Positions 5,412-7,111 of a DNA stretch of 7,111 nucleotides are shown one piece after another. A program made the translations under genes and the position numbers. Location of the stretch: assembly GCA_902462475.1 (NCBI GenBank), contig CABQCB010000087.1:1-7111 (forward strand). The letters run 5' to 3'. Position 1 is the stretch's first letter. Each line of letters opens with the position of its first letter. The stretch comes from an uncultured Oscillibacter sp. (GTDB lineage Bacteria; Bacillota_A; Clostridia; Oscillospirales; Oscillospiraceae). The notes under the pieces were generated by a model. The model was not told where the DNA came from. It ran no database searches and worked only from the letters and a program-made list of their open reading frames with translations.

Positions 5412-6800
5412 ATGGAATTTATCGTCCAGCTGATCTCCCGGGCCTACGGGCTTTTGTGGGGCGATCTTATCACGCTGCCCCTGCCCGGCGGCGGCAGCAT
5501 CGGCCTTTCCCTGCTGGTATTGCTGCTGATCCCCACCGGCATTTTCTTCACCATCCGCACCCGTTTTCTCCCGGTCCGGCTGTTTCCGGAGATGCTCCGG
5601 CTGACGGTGGAAAAGCGGGGCACCGACGGAAGCGCTATTTCCGGACTGCAGGCCCTGGTCATCTCCACGGCCACCCGGGTGGGCATGGGCAACCTGATCG
5701 GCGTGGTGGCGGCCATCTCCGCAGGCGGCGCCGGCGCCGTGTTCTGGATGTGGCTCTCGGCCCTCATCGGCTCGTCCACCGCCTTTGTGGAGGCAACGCT
5801 GGCCCAGCTGCACAAGCAGCCCGACCCCCTCTACGGCGGCTACCGGGGCGGCCCGGCCTACTATATCCACGATTTTCTGGCCAAGGGGCGCCGCAAGTCC
5901 GTCATCGCTGTTCTCTTCGCCATCTCGGGCCTCATCTGCTGGTGCGGCATCAGCCAGGTCATCAGCAACTCCGTCTCCTCGGCATTCTATAACGCCTTCT
6001 CCGTTCCCCCGCTGTATACCACGGTAGCTCTGGTGGCCGTGTCCGCCGTCATCGTGCTGCGCAAGCACGCCACGGTGAAGGTGCTGGACGTACTGGTGCC
6101 CATCATGGCGGGGTGCTACTTCCTCATGACCATCTTCCTCATCGTCAAAAACGCTGCGCTGCTGCCGTCCGTGTTCTCCCAGATCTTTGAGGAGGCCTTC
6201 GGCATCCGCCAGGCGGTGGCCGGCGGCTTCGGCGCCGTGCTGATGCAGGGCGTCAAGCGGGGCCTTTTCTCCAACGAGGCCGGCTCCGGCTCCGCTCCCT
6301 GCGCGGCGGCCGCGGCGGACATCACCCACCCGGCCAAGGCGGGCCTTCTGCAGGCCTTCGGCGTGTTTTTGGACACCATCGTCATCTGCTCCTGCACGGC
6401 CATGATCATGCTGCTGACGCCGGCGGAGAAGATCGCGGGCCTTTCCGGCATGGACCTGCTCCAGACGGCCATGGACTACCACCTGGGCTCCTTCGGCGTG
6501 GTGTTCATCGCCCTGATCCTGCTGCTGTTCAGCTTTTCTACCTTCATCGGCGTGCTGTTCTACGCCCGGTCCAATGTGGCCTACCTGTTCGGAGACAACT
6601 GGGCCTCTCAGACGGCTTATAAGATCCTGGCCCTGGTGATGCTGTTCGTGGGCGGCCTCGCGGCCTACACCTTCGTGTGGGACCTGGGCGATGTGGGCAT
6701 CGGCCTCATGACCGTGTTCAATATCGCGGTGATCCTCCCCATGTCCCGTGAGGCCCTGGCCTCCCTGCGGGAATATGAGTCCCTGCGCAAAAAGCGCTGA
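5412..6800 (+). CDS. AGCS-family sodium:alanine/glycine (or glutamine) symporter
   Basis: The 462-residue inner-membrane protein belongs to the alanine-or-glycine:cation symporter family (AlsT/GlnT/YaaJ/AgcS-like), which imports small neutral amino acids with Na+ or H+. The family signature is present as GGAGAVFWMWLSALIG (105-120), preceded by TRVGMGNLIGVVAAI (88-102). A second conserved region, LFSNEAGSGSAPCAAAAA (285-302), is also intact. About ten hydrophobic segments can be counted, for example 30-49, 163-183, 201-216, 226-245, 311-335, 360-381, 404-421 and 427-444. The length is normal for the family and the protein looks complete, ending in a short basic tail. It has its own promoter and ribosome binding site and lies between two terminators, so it is a single-gene unit. 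Which amino acid it prefers cannot be told from sequence; some family members prefer glutamine. Confidence 0.95.
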   Translation: MEFIVQLISRAYGLLWGDLITLPLPGGGSIGLSLLVLLLIPTGIFFTIRTRFLPVRLFPEMLRLTVEKRGTDGSAISGLQALVISTATRVGMGNLIGVVAAISAGGAGAVFWMWLSALIGSSTAFVEATLAQLHKQPDPLYGGYRGGPAYYIHDFLAKGRRKSVIAVLFAISGLICWCGISQVISNSVSSAFYNAFSVPPLYTTVALVAVSAVIVLRKHATVKVLDVLVPIMAGCYFLMTIFLIVKNAALLPSVFSQIFEEAFGIRQAVAGGFGAVLMQGVKRGLFSNEAGSGSAPCAAAAADITHPAKAGLLQAFGVFLDTIVICSCTAMIMLLTPAEKIAGLSGMDLLQTAMDYHLGSFGVVFIALILLLFSFSTFIGVLFYARSNVAYLFGDNWASQTAYKILALVMLFVGGLAAYTFVWDLGDVGIGLMTVFNIAVILPMSREALASLREYESLRKKR

Positions 6801-6823
6801 TACACTGCGCTGCTCCAACCAAT

Positions 6824-6858
6824 AAAAAATCACAGCTCTTTCGAGCTGTGATTTTTTT
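6824..6858. terminator. Bidirectional rho-independent terminator
   Basis: AAAAAATCACAGCTC (6824-6838), loop TTTC, and its perfect complement (6843-6857) form a 15-bp stem with T-runs on both strands. It lies 23 bases after the symporter stop and directly after the stop of the converging minus-strand gene, so it can serve both. Confidence 0.92.
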
Positions 6859-6859
6859 C

Positions 6860-7111
6860 TTATCTCCGGCCTCCGAAGCCGCCGCGACTACCTCCGCGAC
6901 TACCTCCGCGGAAACCGCCGCCACGGCTGCCGCCGAAGCCACGGCCAAAGCTGCCGCCTCCGCCGAAACTGCCACGGCTGCCGCCGAACCCCCGGCCAAA
7001 GCTCCCGCCTCCGCTGGAGCTGCCACGGCTGCCGCCGGAACTCCGGCCAAAGCTCCCGCCTCCGCTGGAACTGCCACGGCTGCCGCCGAACCCCCGGCCG
7101 AAGCTCCCGCC
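6860..7111 (-). CDS. Glycine-rich tail of an unidentified protein (5' end outside window)
   Basis: Only the last 83 codons are visible, ending in TAA at 6862-6860, right against the terminator. The product is almost entirely Gly, Ser, Arg and Phe: four copies of a 17-residue unit (consensus GGSFGRGFGGSRGS followed by three variable residues), then FRGGSRGGSRGGFGGRR. The frame is chosen because differences between repeat copies include silent third-base changes in it (TTC/TTT, CGG/CGT, AGT/AGC, GGG/GGC) that would change residues in the opposite-strand frame, and because it stops exactly before the terminator. RGG/FGG-rich tails are disordered and often bind RNA or mediate self-association. 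In Firmicutes, Gly-rich tails also end some membrane proteins, such as TPM-domain proteins. The N-terminal domain needed to identify it is not in the window. Confidence 0.72.
   Translation of the reverse strand, partial: GGSFGRGFGGSRGSSSGGGSFGRSSGGSRGSSSGGGSFGRGFGGSRGSFGGGGSFGRGFGGSRGGGFRGGSRGGSRGGFGGRR
6908..7111 (-). repeat. 51-bp tandem repeats, four copies visible
   Basis: Four consecutive 51-bp units (7111-7061, 7060-7010, 7009-6959, 6958-6908) encode 17 residues each of the Gly-rich tail. The two central units differ from the first mainly in a GF/SS swap and silent changes; the one nearest the stop is the most diverged. The array may continue beyond the right edge. Such in-frame minisatellites can vary in copy number without breaking the gene. 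Confidence 0.85.

Noticed and set aside
5358..6833. Minus-strand open frame of 491 codons opposite the symporter gene
   Set aside because: The plus strand encodes a complete AGCS symporter with family signatures; the opposite frame starts inside the terminator hairpin and has shadow-type composition.
6718..7077. Alternative minus-strand frame with Ala-rich repeats
   Set aside because: It runs through the terminator into the 3' end of the symporter gene, whereas the Gly-rich frame stops just before the terminator and shows silent differences between repeats.
6848..7111. Plus-strand open frame giving an Ala/Pro/Lys-rich, histone-H1-like repeat protein
   Set aside because: Its only nearby start would be a GTG inside the terminator stem with no ribosome site, and base differences between the repeats alter residues in this frame while being silent in the minus-strand frame.

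Overview
The window looks like chromosome from a GC-rich anaerobic Firmicute, most likely a gut Oscillospiraceae/Ruminococcaceae-type clostridium. This is inferred from the high GC content (roughly 60-65% by eye), strong GGAGG-type ribosome binding sites, a Firmicutes-style ECF sigma / zinc-finger anti-sigma pair, and the similarity in style of the ABC and symporter genes. The exact genus cannot be fixed from the sequence alone. I see no mobile element, tRNA, rRNA or CRISPR array.

Layout. (1) Positions 1-815, minus strand: an ECF sigma factor gene followed by its membrane-bound zinc-binding anti-sigma gene, which overlaps it by 17 nt and runs off the left edge. A probable ECF-type autoregulatory promoter lies just upstream of the sigma gene. 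(2) Positions 816-1036: a divergent intergenic region. It holds that promoter, an orphan rho-independent terminator pointing rightwards, and two inverted repeats just ahead of the next gene. (3) Positions 1037-5199, plus strand: a tight three-gene operon. It encodes a MacB/LolD-type ABC ATPase, a 699-residue secreted protein made of tandem Ig-like domains and anchored by a C-terminal membrane segment, and a MacB/FtsX-type permease. It ends at a strong terminator (5223-5255). (4) Positions 5288-6800, plus strand: a separately promoted AGCS-family sodium:amino-acid symporter gene. (5) Positions 6824-6858: a bidirectional terminator. (6) Positions 6860-7111, minus strand: the 3' end of a convergent gene whose product ends in a Gly/Ser/Arg/Phe-rich tail built from 51-bp tandem repeats.

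How the parts work together. The ABC trio resembles a MacAB/YknXYZ-type mechanotransmission transporter, but the usual membrane-fusion (MacA-like) subunit is absent. Its place is taken by an extracytoplasmic multi-domain Ig-like protein with type I topology. This is the best candidate for a poorly described system in the window. The divergent sigma/anti-sigma pair could link an envelope signal to nearby genes, but I see no matching ECF promoter in front of the ABC operon, so that link is speculative. The symporter appears to be an independent housekeeping unit.
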